Shown here piece after piece: positions 52,767 to 64,000 of a DNA stretch of 64,000 nt. The stretch is from contig NW_017804576.1 in assembly GCF_001625305.1 (NCBI RefSeq), positions 1,064,046 through 1,128,045 on the forward strand, in the 5' to 3' direction. Under the pieces are notes generated by a model. That model was not told the DNA's origin. It made no database searches and saw nothing but the letters and a program-made list of their open reading frames with translations. How positions within the stretch are numbered: the first letter of the stretch is position 1; every line of letters begins with the position of its first letter. The translations under genes were made by a program, and so were the position numbers. This DNA is from Branchiostoma belcheri (Eukaryota; Chordata; Leptocardii; Amphioxiformes; Branchiostomatidae).

Positions 52767-55700
52767 TAGGGTGGTCAGACCAAAAATTGTCTTTTGTCCT
52801 AGGATATTGATTCTTATATCATTTGATAGAGCAAGTTTTGACAATTAAAATGGTTTTTATTTCATCTTTATATGATGTATGGTTAAGGAGTTACAATAAT
52901 TTCATTTCTTGGAAATCGGGGATTTGGGTCACCAAGAAACAAAGGCCTTAACAATGGGGCCAATGGGGTCAAGGACGGCACCGCTTAACCATTGTTTCAA
53001 TGGGAAGAATTACAAGAAATCTATTGTGTCACTTGAACTGACATATCTCATGACTGGTGGGACATATGATCTTCAAACTTGGTATACATGTTACCATCAA
53101 GCATATCTTCATTAATTTGCATAATTAATTAGGTTGTTTGCATAATTAATTAGGTAATTTGTATAATTTATGCTGGATAGAATTTCACTGTTTTCTGGCC
53201 AAATAAACACATTTTCCCATGCCAAAGTTGCCTATAAAGTGAATATCTTGGTATATAGAGTAAGTAACTCAATAAATAGCACAACACCTGTGGATTTGTA
53301 GTGCATTTAGATATATTACATGGTATATTATATATATACACATCTGTTCATGACTGTTGAACCAACTTTACCAAGCTATTTACAATCTGACTTTTGCAAC
53401 ATTTTCTAATCTGTCATGTCCTTTCTTTTCTACAGGGTACTCTTTCCAAAAACATGCCTGTACTGCATGCAGAAGACTTGCAACCTAACAAATTTAACAC
53501 TGTATCCAGACACAGACAGAAGATGTTCCACATCCAAGATATATAGCTGTTCTACACAACACAACACAAGGCATGCTAACATGGGAGGTGCTCACTGAAA
53601 GCCATCCAGCCTGTGTTGTTCATCATTACTTATATCTTACATCACTTAAACTGTCTGCTTTACTCCTCTTACACTTCTAGTAGAGCATTATAACTTAAGC
53701 TAAAAAGTAAGTCTTACATCTGATCAGTTAATCACTTTTGTTGAACTGAATGGTACCGAAAAGAATGATATATCTGTAGAGAAACTGCAACACTTTGCCT
53801 TACCATAAAAAACAAAACCATATAGCAATGCCAGGGCAACACATCTATGTATCTTAACTTAACAACATTGTTATCATTATAACAAGGTACAGCTACTACT
53901 GCATAACAACATAATGAACATGATGAACATATGAACAAAAGCAATCATTTACAAAACAATAAGGTCCCCCTTCTGCAAGTCCATCAACAAGTTAAAAGTT
54001 TCATCTGGCTCATCTTCATCATCATAAACAATGCGATACTTAGTGTCCTTTGTGTCCTCTGTTCTTTCCACAATGTGTGTTACTGTTCCAGAAAACCATT
54101 TGGCCTCCTTCCCACCCTCTTGAGATTCGGTGTAACACTTGTGTTTGACCTGACATCCCACTAGTTTTGTCGGATCTTTCAGGTACTCCGGCAAGGAAAG
54201 TTTCTGTTTCTTTACTTCCCGTTTCTCCCGCTCATCTTGAAGTTTGTTGTGGAGTTTGGTCTGCACATCCTGGACACTGCGCATGTCTGGTTCTTTTACT
54301 TTTAGCTTCACATACTCTGTGTCCTCTTCTTCCTCCTCGGAACCACTTTCAAAACTTGCTGCAGTGGACATGTTGTTCCTTAGAACTTCCTTCAGGTGCT
54401 CAACCTTTTCTGAACTCGTGAATGTGTGTTTTCTCTTTCCAGGTTTTGTAACTGTCATTTGAAAATGTTCTCTCTCTCCCTGTGAGCCTAGCACCTTCTT
54501 ATGGAACTGTAACTGGCACTTCAAAGCATCCAGCTTTACCTGTTCACTGTGCATGGCTTCCATCTTTTCTTCTACTTCTTCTGGTGTCTTCCAGACTCCT
54601 CCGATCTGCAGGATTTTGTCTGTTAGAGCCACCTTCCTCTCTCTTACTCTTTTCAGCTTCTCCTCTTTTTCCCTTTGCTTCTCCAGCAGGGTTTGCAGGC
54701 GTTGCTCTTTGATTTGTTTCTGTTTTTCCTTGAATTTTTCATGCACACTGGCTGCATGCGTCCTGGCATACGCCATATGCCTTTCCTTCTCTTCTGCACT
54801 GAGACTCTGAAGCCAGGAGCTTGTTTGATTGTTGAGCCACATTGTGTACGCTTCGCAAGACAGGGAAGTTGCATAGGGCTTGGCCCTGAGCAGGTTGTCT
54901 AGAACGGCAAAGTCCCTCTCAGATACGACGTTGGTGGTGGGTACATGCTGGGACTTTCGCTGCTCGGCTTCTGTAGGCTCCCAGAACTTGCCACCAGGCA
55001 GCTGTTCCTCTGCCTGGCGCTCCAGCAGAATCAACATGGATGCACAGATCACTTCCAGTGCCTGCTGTGTCAATAAGTCCAGCTCCTCATCATCACTAGC
55101 AGCAAAAAGGGACTCGTACAGCACATCCTTGTGCCTCTTCACCACCCCTTCATCGAACAGAGCTTCTCCCTCCAGCAGGCTGCTGGCGTCCTTTGACCAC
55201 CTGTCAAGTCCCAACTGCATTTGGTGTAGATGCGTGTTCATGCCCAGTATACCTTTCTGAATACCGAGCAGTCTGAAGAACGGACCTGTGATGGTCTTGT
55301 CCACAATCCCCAGGGCACGTACACCGGCAAGGTACACCTTTTGGCAAGCATCAGCTCTTACAGCTTTCAGAAGCCCGTTGGGATTTGGCCAGGATGACAC
55401 GAAGCTTGTGATGTGTTTGTGGTGGTGGAAGACTGCTGCAGCATTGTAGAATAGAATATTGAACCTGTTGCCCCGGAAAGTTACCATGTAGTTTTTGTCT
55501 TCATTGTGATGGTGTGAAAGGTGACTGTGGAAGTAGTGTGGAGTGCCAGATTTTTCATTTCCGTGGTCAGTAAATGCACTGCAGGCTGTTCTTATAAGTC
55601 GCGCTGCACCTGCTTCCCCTGCTTGCGAAAAGGCAAAAGGATTCTTTCCCTGGGCAACAGCATCTTCAAACAATTTCAAGGTGTTGTTGGCTTCGGTAGC

Positions 55701-58700
55701 AAAGTTCACCAGAAGATGCATCTTGCAGAAAAAGTTACAAACATTGGACAACTCATCCTTCACTTCATCTGACAAAGTGTCCCAGTTCTTCTTAGCAACA
55801 GGCAGGAGCGCTCTTCTCAACTCTTCCATCTCCTTGTTGAAGACAGGATTTGTTGCCCCTCTGTCGGACATGGTACTTGTGAAAGAGGCAACAATCTGTG
55901 CTGTTTTCTGTGCAACATCTTCGCCTTGAGTGCAAAGGACTTCAGCAAGCTCTTGACACGCTTCTGTGAAGGAAGAGGTTATACCGGATGCACTTCCACT
56001 TGCGATTTCTGACATCGACATGGTAAGGGTTCTCCCGGATGACAATGTAACATCAAATGTTTGGTATTTCTTGAAGAATTTTGACGTGCCATCCTGATGC
56101 AGGCAGTTCCCCAGCTCTGGCTGTCCGTCTCCAGCTATAATGGCCTCTGCAACCTGGCGTTGGGCTAATATTCTAGCTTCAACAAGCAGTCGACACTTTA
56201 GCCCATGGCTGGGTAGCCGCTCTACTGTCTTGCCAGCAAGTTTTTGTAGCACTGTGCTGATCACACTGTCCACCTTGTTCATGGACACGCCGGCTGTTAA
56301 GAGATCCATGACAACCTCCCGTACTTCATCACGATACTTGCCATCATGAAATGTTTGAACAGTGTCGCTTTCTAGGAAAGTCTGTATTTCTTGCAGTTCT
56401 GTACTTTCCTTTTGTAGGGCATCAAGTTTCTGATTGAGCAGGGACACTGATTCTTCCAGATCTATCTCCATTTGGACTTTCTCCTCTTCTTGTTTCTTCA
56501 GTTTTGACTCCAATTTTCTCCGGCTGTCTTGTAACGACTTTACTTTCTTCTGTAGGCCAGACATCTTCTCTTCAGCTTTTGCGTGCTGCTCTTCTACTTT
56601 GGCTCTGGCTTCTTTTAACTCCTCCACTTCATCAGTACTTGCCCTGATAGCTGTTTGCAGGTGTGTTATTGTTTCCTCCTTCTTCTTGATAGTTTCTTCT
56701 CTTCGCTTCAGTTTTTTGTTTACATTTCTCACAGTTCCAGTTTTCGCAAGGCGGACCTGGAGACTGTCGAGCTCGGCAGACAGTTCCGCATTTTTCTTGT
56801 TCACCTCAGCTAGGTCTTTGCTGATGTCTGAGGTATGGGCAGATTTTTCAGCAATGATGTTCTGGAAGTGTTCCACATTTGTATGTAGCTCTGACACAGT
56901 TGTGTAGTATTGCTGAGTTAGCCACTCGTACCGCTCTTCTAATTCCTCATTTTCGTGCTCTGCTTGTGCGCACCTTCTTTTAAAGTGTTTCAGGTCTTTC
57001 TGAGCCTGTTTCAGTTTGCTGTGTGTGGCGGATGTTGATGGCACTGCTTCACTTGGTTGGGCTCTTGATCTCGGTAAGGTAAATGGAGTGTTGTGGAAGA
57101 CAGTCAGCACGTCTTTCCGGTCCTTCTTGGCATGCCGGTTAAGCTTCTGGTAGTCCTTCCAGACGGTGTCGGCCCTGCTGCGAAGGGAGCTGTCCTTACA
57201 CTCACTGAGGTCTGGCAGGAGTTCAAACGGAGCCAGGTACTTCAGCTGCTCCACCATTTGCAAGGATACTCCGCCATGGAACTTCCGCAGTTCTACGATC
57301 AGTTCGTTGGTGTAGTCCGATGGAGCCACTCTCTTCAGGGTGCAAGGATCCTGGTTGAGCATGCTCTCTGTGATGCCTAGAATACAACACACAAGCTCAA
57401 GTCACCATCCATAAGAATCCAAATCAAGTGAATCAAACCACCTAGAGCACATGTCTAGCGAGATAATACTACAATACTTATGAAAAAAGTATACTTATAT
57501 ATATATATATACATACATACATAAATTATATGTTAGACAATGAAACAAGGTCAACAACAACATACCTGCTCTCTTGAGAACACCTCTGTCCTCATTATCT
57601 TGCTCTTCCATGACTGCATCCATATACTACAAAGAGAGAACATTATTTTAAAAAAGGAATAAAAATTTCCTCTGGACAACAGTTTGAAAAAAAATTCAAT
57701 TATCCATGTTCATGTTGCTTGGCATCAACTTATGCTGGTGAAGATAACGGTAAGAAAATATTTTTTGTCTTTCCACACATCAATATTCTAAATACAACTG
57801 AAAAGTAAAATTTCCCCTAGTAGTACGAGAACAACATACATATTGTACAGAACTTCATCAAAGTTTGCTTCGAGTTCGAGCACACACATAACATGGGTGC
57901 TTGTAGTACACGTACCTCATCGAACTTAGCAATACAATTTGTCATCAAATTTCTCGGTAAAGCTACGCCATTTTTCCACGAAATAATTAACACGATATTA
58001 GAAATAGTAAACCAGCTTTAGAAAGCTACGTTGAGTGGATAAATTCGTGTTAAAACAGACTCGTGAAACTCCGTACGTCGTAACTTGCAACAAGTCACGG
58101 CCTGCCCCCCTCCCACCCCACGCCACGCGGCGTGCGTACTCGAGCATTGATCCACATTTTTGCAATTCGGCAGCGGTAATTCTCCACAAAACTACACAAA
58201 TGACACATCAAACTGTTCATAAGAATGTCTATTTTAATATATCCATTCGATAAATATGTAGGTTTACGATTTGTACAAAATTTTTACGAAGAAAAACTGC
58301 CTCACCTCGCCAAATGACTTTGCCTTGCTCGAAAACGATCGGTTTTTCTCGTGGATGATGCCCGAAGCTTGCAGTTTCCGATGATACCCGAATCTTACCT
58401 TATATGGATGCAGAACCATTGCCGAAACGCCCGAATGTGAGCCGATGTCATTTCGGGCCCGGCCCGACTTCCGTGTCCGCCGCCGGCTGTAGCGGTACCG
58501 GGGGACTTTCTCGGGCGTTCGGTAAAATATCTCAAGATCGGTCCAACGGATTTCTAAGCCATTTATGTCACTATTTAACAACAAAATTCCCTTTAGTTTG
58601 GTGGGTTTTTGGTTGATATTCGTCAAAGGATCGCTGAAATATCGCCTTCTAAAGTCGTGAAACAGCTTGTTTACTCGAGTTTCGCCGGGGCTAGGTCACG

Positions 58701-58715
58701 TGACTGACCACCCTA
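52767..58715 (-). mobile_element. Apparently intact autonomous hAT-like DNA transposon, 5.95 kb
   Basis: TAGGGTGGTCAG (52767-52778) and its exact inverted copy CTGACCACCCTA (58704-58715) bound the element. CAAATAG is duplicated directly outside (52760-52766 and 58716-58722). TAGGG fits the hAT terminal consensus YARNG; the duplication is 7 bp rather than the usual 8. It contains one three-exon transposase gene on the minus strand (53949-57945), about 770 bp of 5' flank including a GTCACGTGAC palindrome near the end, and 1.17 kb of AT-rich 3' flank with ATAATTAATTAGGT repeats. Family-level assignment is inferred. Confidence 0.85.
53949..57945 (-). CDS. Putative hAT-like transposase with coiled coil and Tudor-like C-terminus (1172 aa)
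   Basis: Exons, in transcript order: 57945-57916, 57626-57566, 57376-53949. Junctions are GAG|GTACGT..GTAG|TAT and GCAG|GTATGT..CTAG|GCA, with phases matching. Residues ~150-365 are a long charged coiled coil. A core follows with LHQDGTSKFF (D459), TMSDRGATN (D535), FFCKMHLLVN (C581, H584), GNRFNILFYN, and TTNVVSERDFAVLDNLLRAK (E850). The spacings D-76-D-315-E and the CxxH after the second D resemble Hermes hAT transposase (D180, D248, E572). A second lysine/glutamate-rich helix (~890-1000), an acidic run (EEEEED) and a Tudor-like C-terminus (KLVGCQVKHK..KWFSGTV..YRIVYDDEDEPDETF..GDLIVL) end the protein. No BED finger is visible. No stops or frame breaks were seen. Similar uncharacterised proteins occur in fish and cnidarians (from memory). 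It could also be read as a host gene, but the bounding inverted repeats favour a transposon. Confidence 0.82.
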
Positions 58716-60606
58716 CAAATAGTGAGAGATAACATTCCGTGTGCGGCAACACTGTACTCTCTAGCAGACCAACTCCCCTGTCGTGTTATCGCTCTATTTG
58801 GCCAATTTTTACTCTTTCTAGCCGCCTCCTGAAGCCTGGTAGAGGCTACTGATAATCAGCTCTAAATGTATATTATTACACTATCAAGACTGTATAGCAT
58901 TTTGCTAGTCTTAGTTTTCCGCAGCTCCCAGTTTCCCTAGACTAGAGTATGAGAGATGCAGAAATCTAACCAGGATGACACCCAGGCTAGCATTTGGTTG
59001 ACCTTTTGTGACAGAAACTTGTACAGTATGTAGGGGACACAGTGTCATTCACCTCCTAACCTTTGGACTGTCTTCCTGCACAGTCATGTCATTGTTGCTG
59101 TCAAAAATAAATCTAGCCCCTGGGCCAACGTGTGTTTATGCATGTACACTTGTATACTGTAGTTTTGTGTACAAGGGAGTGTGTCAGTATTTAATTTACA
59201 TAAGTACAAAGTTAAAAGCTCAAATCCTTTAAAAAAATTTTTGGGGGGGTATAAGGTACAAGGTTTTCCTTGCACGTATTATAATGAATTTGTTAACGTA
59301 TGCGTTTCAAAATCTTCCAGATTATTCCAAATAACATCAATATATCTTGGTGGACCTCGTTAACACTTCTTTTTACTATTAAAACTCAAAGTTCAAATGT
59401 TTTCTTTAAAACAGCTTACAGAAGTGCTCCTAATCCAGTAACAAAACTGGCATGATTGATCATTTGATGATGAAGGTAAATGTAAAACAAACAAGCAAGC
59501 AAGAAAGAAGTACAACTTCTAGTTTCACTCAAACCATTGTAAATTGATGTCCCATAACAGCAGGAAGTGCTGCAAAATGCCAGAACTGACAAGGTCAAAA
59601 TCCCCACTTAGTCCATGGAAAGAACAGTTGTAGTAGGCAACACGTTTGATAAAAGGTTCTGGTGTGAAAAGTGACACAAGTCTATTGACGATTTGAGGAA
59701 ACCAAACACTACGTACCACCAAGTAGGTAATTGATGCAGTGTGAAGTAAGCTTTCCTGAATGATAAAGGTGTAAAGGATAGCATAATGATGCGAGGATTG
59801 CTTGTTTTGTAATCATGCCAGAAGGGAACAGGTGTGAAGAGTTAATCTGGATGATGGCTGTAGTGCAAACAGGGTAAAGGGAATTAGATAATGTTGTGAA
59901 CACGAAAAAAGTACAAACAGCTTATGTTGGGCATATTTCTACTATATCTTTTGAAGGATTGAAGCATGTTTTAGTTGCAAATGTGTTCTTGATCTTTCTT
60001 ATAAAATGCTATCTTTTGTGAAGGGTTTTGCTATACAGTAGTACTATTGTTGTCAGCAAAGGAACACTGGTATTGGTTCCTTCAGCTTAGCAAATACCAT
60101 TTACTAGATGAAAATCATTCATTTGCTCTCTGAGTTGTCAGTTCACTGCAAATTCTGTGTCAGTGGCAGTGAGGCCTGTCCAGGGCCACGGTTGTTTGTG
60201 TGTTGAGCGGGTCTGCTGAGGTATGTGATGGTCCATGTCTTACTGACAACCATTGTCTGTTCCCCAGTCCCCGCCCGGCATATTTGCTCTGCCAGCCAGC
60301 CTTGGCAGCGTGGCGTGACTTGCTCGGTCGGCGCGGCTTGCCAAGCGCCATACTTGGTCCAGGGCTGTCGGCTGAGGGGGAAATAGGTGGGATGCCAGTC
60401 TCCCGGTGATACTTGACAACGTCTGACCAGTGCCTGCCCTTCCTTGGTCTTGTGTATGTGCAAAAAGTGCCAGCCGTCAGTGTGTGTGTACTCTCCGAGG
60501 TGTGTCTGTGGCACGGATGAACATTCTGGGATTTGCACCGTTAGGAAAACATCACGCCAGCCTACCTGGCCGGCGAAAGCTCGCCTGGATTCCACACGGG
60601 AAAACT

Positions 60607-60839
60607 CAGGGCTCAAAATCCTGTTTTCTGCATACCTGCTCCTAGTGCAGGTAACATTGAAAATTACCTGCACCACTCTGAATTTTCAGAAACCATTATT
60701 GACTTCATAGGTGGCAACAGTCAATGCATCGAATAAAATCCACCTACACCTGCATATACTGGTAGACAAACCTGCACAGCTCCCAATTTTACCTGCACTA
60801 AGGACTTAGGTGCCTGAACACCCATTATTTTAAGCCCTG
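60607..60839. mobile_element. MITE with CAGGGCT ends and a repeated ACCTGCAC word
   Basis: It starts CAGGGCTCAAAAT and ends with the inverted ATTTTAAGCCCTG. AAAACT flanks both sides (60601-60606 and 60840-60845). ACCTGCAC and its complement recur about six times inside. The ends match the family at 2571-2940, where the internal word is GTGCACC. Confidence 0.7.
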
Positions 60840-61166
60840 AAAACTATTAGTGTAAATCATTAGTGGAAAAGCTACCTGCATGCACAGGTTAATCTGGTGA
60901 TTATAGCAACACCTAATCTATAAACAGAGGACTTAGTTATCTGTTGACTATGGACTGTAACAGAAAAACAATTGTATTAGTGAGGTATCCAGGTAAGAAC
61001 ATCTTTGCCTGCTCCATTACCAAGGCACAGAGAGTGTTTGTCAGGCCATAAGGGTAGGATGCCACCCATGAGTTGCACAGAGGAAACACAGTTTGGGTCG
61101 AAAAGCATTAAAGGAAGATTCTAAGGGTGTATTTTTCTTGTTCCCCTTCCAGACCTCCCACAGTCC

Positions 61167-61430
61167 CAGTGTACAAAATACTTTTTTTTTTAACCAGGTT
61201 GCCCAGTGGGCACCCAGTGGGCAACCTACGGCACAAATTAGGTTGCCCATCAGAATTTGATACCAGTAATTGCCATTAATACCTAAAATTAAAAAGCATC
61301 TGCCAGATACAGTGTTGCAAGCCAAGTGGGCATGATTTTTTGGGGGGACTACATAGGTTCAAGAATAGGTTGCCCCAAGTAAAATTTGGTTGCCCGGGGC
61401 AACCGGGCAACCAGGTATTTTGCAAGCTGC
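61167..61430. repeat. Short repeat with a GGTTGCCC word
   Basis: CAGTGTACAAAATAC at the left and GTATTTTGCAAGCTG at the right are imperfect inverted ends. GGTTGCCC and GGGCAACC recur at least seven times between them. No clear target duplication was found. The organisation parallels the elements at 2571 and 60607. Confidence 0.5.
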
Positions 61431-62653
61431 ATGTACCTCCCTATGTTTCTCCCTTCAACACTAGGGTCACTTATTTGCCTCAGCACTTGACTTGGTAGCA
61501 TTTTCGGGAGCTGTATTTTCTATGGTACTTACTACTGCACACTAGAGCACTCCATGGGACCCAGTAAAGTGTTTTCACACCAATTCGTCAATGCCATACC
61601 CATGTAAAATAGCTGCGGAAGACTACTTCTACACGTCTGGTAGCGTTGTCAGGTAATGACAGAATAATTGTTATAAAAGACAGCCGGATTTAAAGCATTA
61701 CATTGCTGTTTGTAGTTGACCCTGCCACGCCCCACTGTTAGAGTGAGTGGCTGCTGATAGTGTTGTGTTTGCTGTAGCTCACCTTGCTGGGAGGCCTGGA
61801 GTGGGAGGGGCCAGGCAAACATGCCTGACCAGACCGGCTGACTTCAAAGTGTGCCCGTCCAAATTTACAACCTGGTACAGGGGTGGGATTGTTCAGGTGA
61901 CCTGTAGGTGTGCAAGTCTGAAGTTCAGCCTCCCCACGGCCATACTGTATCTCTTTGTTTGAAATGTCAATGTTAGAACCTATTTTTACTTATCGTAAAC
62001 TTGATAAATGATGGTGCCTGCCGATGGCTGCTTTACATAGCCAAGTGATGAAAGAATCTAACCTCCTGCAACCTCCTGTATCCATATCCAAATGGCATTA
62101 GTCATGCTCAAGATGTAATTAGGATAGGAACCCAAGTAGCAGTGGTTTATCAAAATATACTTACATGCACCCATCTGTTGGCAATGCAGCAAGGACATAT
62201 ATTTCAATTGGTTTTTATTTGTCTCTTTCAAGCATATATTATATAGATTTAAGACAGAGTCAGTACCACTCTTAGTCTGTGGACATTTATTGAGCTATAA
62301 AAAGCAAATCAAAGTATCAGTTTAAGGTTTACTACATCAAAACCCCAGTTTTGTGTAGTGGTGGCTTGGAGCTTTAATGTGTTTGATGACGTCATGTTTT
62401 CACATGTCAGCTCTAGAGAATGAGCCATGTCATTTGTTATACCCTTCTGCATGCTTTGATTTTCCCCTCATATTGGTACCAGATAAGTCAGCGATGGGGT
62501 TAGACCTTCTGTAAATGTCACATATATCAGTGACAGAAAAGCCTGAGGTACAGATAGGTTCCAGCTTTGCAAGAAGATAACAAGAAGGAGGAATGCTGAT
62601 GCTTGGCACATCTTGAAGAGATCAGTTTTTACTTCTCCAGGTAATTTCATGGT

Positions 62654-62720
62654 NNNNNNNNNNNNNNNNNNNNNNNNNNNNNNNNNNNNNNNNNNNNNNN
62701 NNNNNNNNNNNNNNNNNNNN
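62654..62720. other. Assembly gap (67 N)
   Basis: A run of N lies in the alpha-actinin intron. The right flank is G-rich (AGGGGTGGGAGGGGGGC), which may explain the lost sequence. Nothing suggests an exon is missing here. Confidence 0.9.
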
Positions 62721-64000
62721 AGGGGTGGGAGGGGGGCATGATAGTTCCAGAAGGCATATCCACCCCTTGTGACATCTATGACCCAGCTGTCTCCTTGAGG
62801 CTCAAGGAAATAACTGTTTTGTTACAGGCTTCTACAATACTCAACATAAAAGCCCATGATAGTTCAGTTATAAGGTTGGTTGCAAATGACAGCATTGTGA
62901 CATTATGGAGATACAATTTTTTGTCTGAAAGAGTCAGATAAAACGTTGTTGCAGGCTTGCGGCAAAATCTGTTGAAACTGTGATGTTATTTTTATGAGGA
63001 TACAGCATCATAAAGCCATGATCAGTGGCAGTTTCATATAATGCAAGATTTGGCCCATTATAGATTTATAGATTATATGTAGCAAAGTAAAATGTTGGGA
63101 GAAAATTCTGCATGCTAGTGCTTTTACATTCTTCAACAGAGAAGACTGAAGTAGAATCCAGCCATTACTGAATTTCACAGACTGCCATTGACCAAGGCTG
63201 ATGTTGGACCTGGCAGTTCTGCATGAGTACATCGCAGATTGCACGTCCCTCAAATGGGTTTATTGCAATTTAAAGAATAGGAGTTGGGATGGTAAGCACA
63301 TAGTTTGTTGAAGGTCACATCCAACTTGACTGCAATATTACTTGCAAGCCGTATTTTCAGTTAAATTGCATACTATCGACACACAGAAATTTTCAACTTG
63401 GAAGATGTGCCTCCTTCCTCCGCTTTCCATTGCTGAAACCAGGATTAACTACCTAACCAAACCCCACCTGGCCTCAGCCTTGAACTTGGCTTACTTGGGC
63501 CTGGGAAAACCTCTCTAAAATCACCCAACATGACCTCGGAGAAAAGTGTATACTCTTCAGGGAACCCTGAAAGGAAAACAAGTTAATTGAGTCGTCAACT
63601 GTTTGACCCAGTCCTGTGGAGGTGGTTAGAATTTTGACATCTCGCCTGACATTGGTGATCACAGGCTGACTCTCTGTCACTCAGCCAGCAGCAGACACAG
63701 GCACACCAACTCACACCTCCATTTACTCTACTCCACTGGGAGGCTTGCCTGTCTTGGCAAGCTCATTCAAACTTAAGTGCACTCACTGGGGGGGTCCAGT
63801 TTTGATAGTGGCAATGAAACACTTCAATTTCTTATAATCTCCAAGACAGTATCAAATTTGCCAGGCAATATCCATCAGCCAATGAATGAATACTGTCTGG
63901 GCAATTTGATACTGTCTTTTGCGGCCACCAAAACATCTGCTTGGAGATTTAATTTCTTAGTCATGACTTCATAGCAACTGCTGGATTACAAATTTGTAAA

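Larger units (their letters stand above)
52712..58849. mobile_element. MITE (TAGCCTCTACCAGGCTT ends) split by a large transposon
   Basis: The left arm 52712-52766 (TAGCCTCTACCAGGCTTCTG..GGAAATTGGCC) and right arm 58793-58849 (GGCCAATTTTTACTCTTTC..CCTGGTAGAGGCTAC) are inverted copies. TGATAATC flanks both sides (52704-52711 and 58850-58857), an 8-bp duplication. Without the insert at 52767-58715 and its duplicated CAAATAG, the MITE is about 182 bp. A partial relative lies at 24100-24225. An 8-bp duplication fits hAT-type MITEs. Confidence 0.8.
58850..64000. other. Alpha-actinin intron 1, right part
   Basis: No coding exon was recognised. It contains two short MITE-like repeats (60607-60839 and 61167-61430) and a 67-base run of N at 62654-62720. 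The 177-codon minus-strand frame at 60143-60676 has no family motifs and overlaps the first MITE. Confidence 0.5.

Noticed and set aside
53949-57945. Reading the 1172-residue gene as a host coiled-coil gene nested in the actinin intron
   Set aside because: Exact inverted ends with a target duplication bound it and it splits a MITE; domestication remains possible but is not needed.
60143-60676. 177-codon open frame on the minus strand
   Set aside because: It has no recognisable domain, and its N-terminal part lies in the MITE at 60607-60839.

Overview
The window looks like a piece of an amphioxus (Branchiostoma-type) genome. Its genes are intron-rich, with about one GT-AG exon per kilobase. 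The proteins resemble the single-copy chordate orthologues over their whole length. Introns are packed with short DNA transposons, tRNA-derived SINEs and LINE 3' ends. No virus-like element (LTR retroelement, Polinton, capsid or envelope gene) was recognised. Gene names rest on remembered family sequences; no database search was possible.

Layout: 456-2250 is a 5'-truncated LINE on the minus strand. 3515-3716 (minus) is the first coding exon of a DCAF5-like WD40 gene that leaves the window on the left. It is head-to-head with TTC27 (plus, 4401-24697), for which all 23 coding exons could be placed with matching phases (847 codons). DPY30 (minus, 27155-27480) lies tail-to-tail with TTC27 and head-to-head with DRC7 (plus, 27841-42940, 17 coding exons, 850 codons), sharing a 360-bp promoter interval. 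After about 4 kb of intergenic DNA, 47028-47132 is the first coding exon of an alpha-actinin. No second actinin exon is seen, so the rest of the window is taken as its first intron.

Functionally the genes are unrelated housekeeping and ciliary genes: a CUL4-DDB1 substrate receptor, a TPR protein, a COMPASS subunit, a dynein regulatory complex subunit and an actin crosslinker. Human DCAF5 and ACTN1 are neighbours on 14q24, and TTC27 and DPY30 both lie on 2p22, so the order may preserve old linkage.

The most striking item is a 5.95-kb, apparently intact DNA transposon at 52767-58715 inside the actinin intron. It has 12-bp terminal inverted repeats, a 7-bp target duplication, and a three-exon gene for a 1172-residue hAT-like transposase. 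That protein has an N-terminal coiled coil in place of an obvious zinc finger, plus a Tudor-like C-terminus. The element sits inside an older MITE. Other unusual patterns are tandem arrays that copy exon/intron boundaries (TTC27 exons 6 and 12, DRC7 exon 11), two transposon insertions whose target duplications copy a splice site (TTC27 exon 4 acceptor, DRC7 exon 10 donor), and repeat families whose copies keep one layout but carry different self-matching stem or 'word' sequences.
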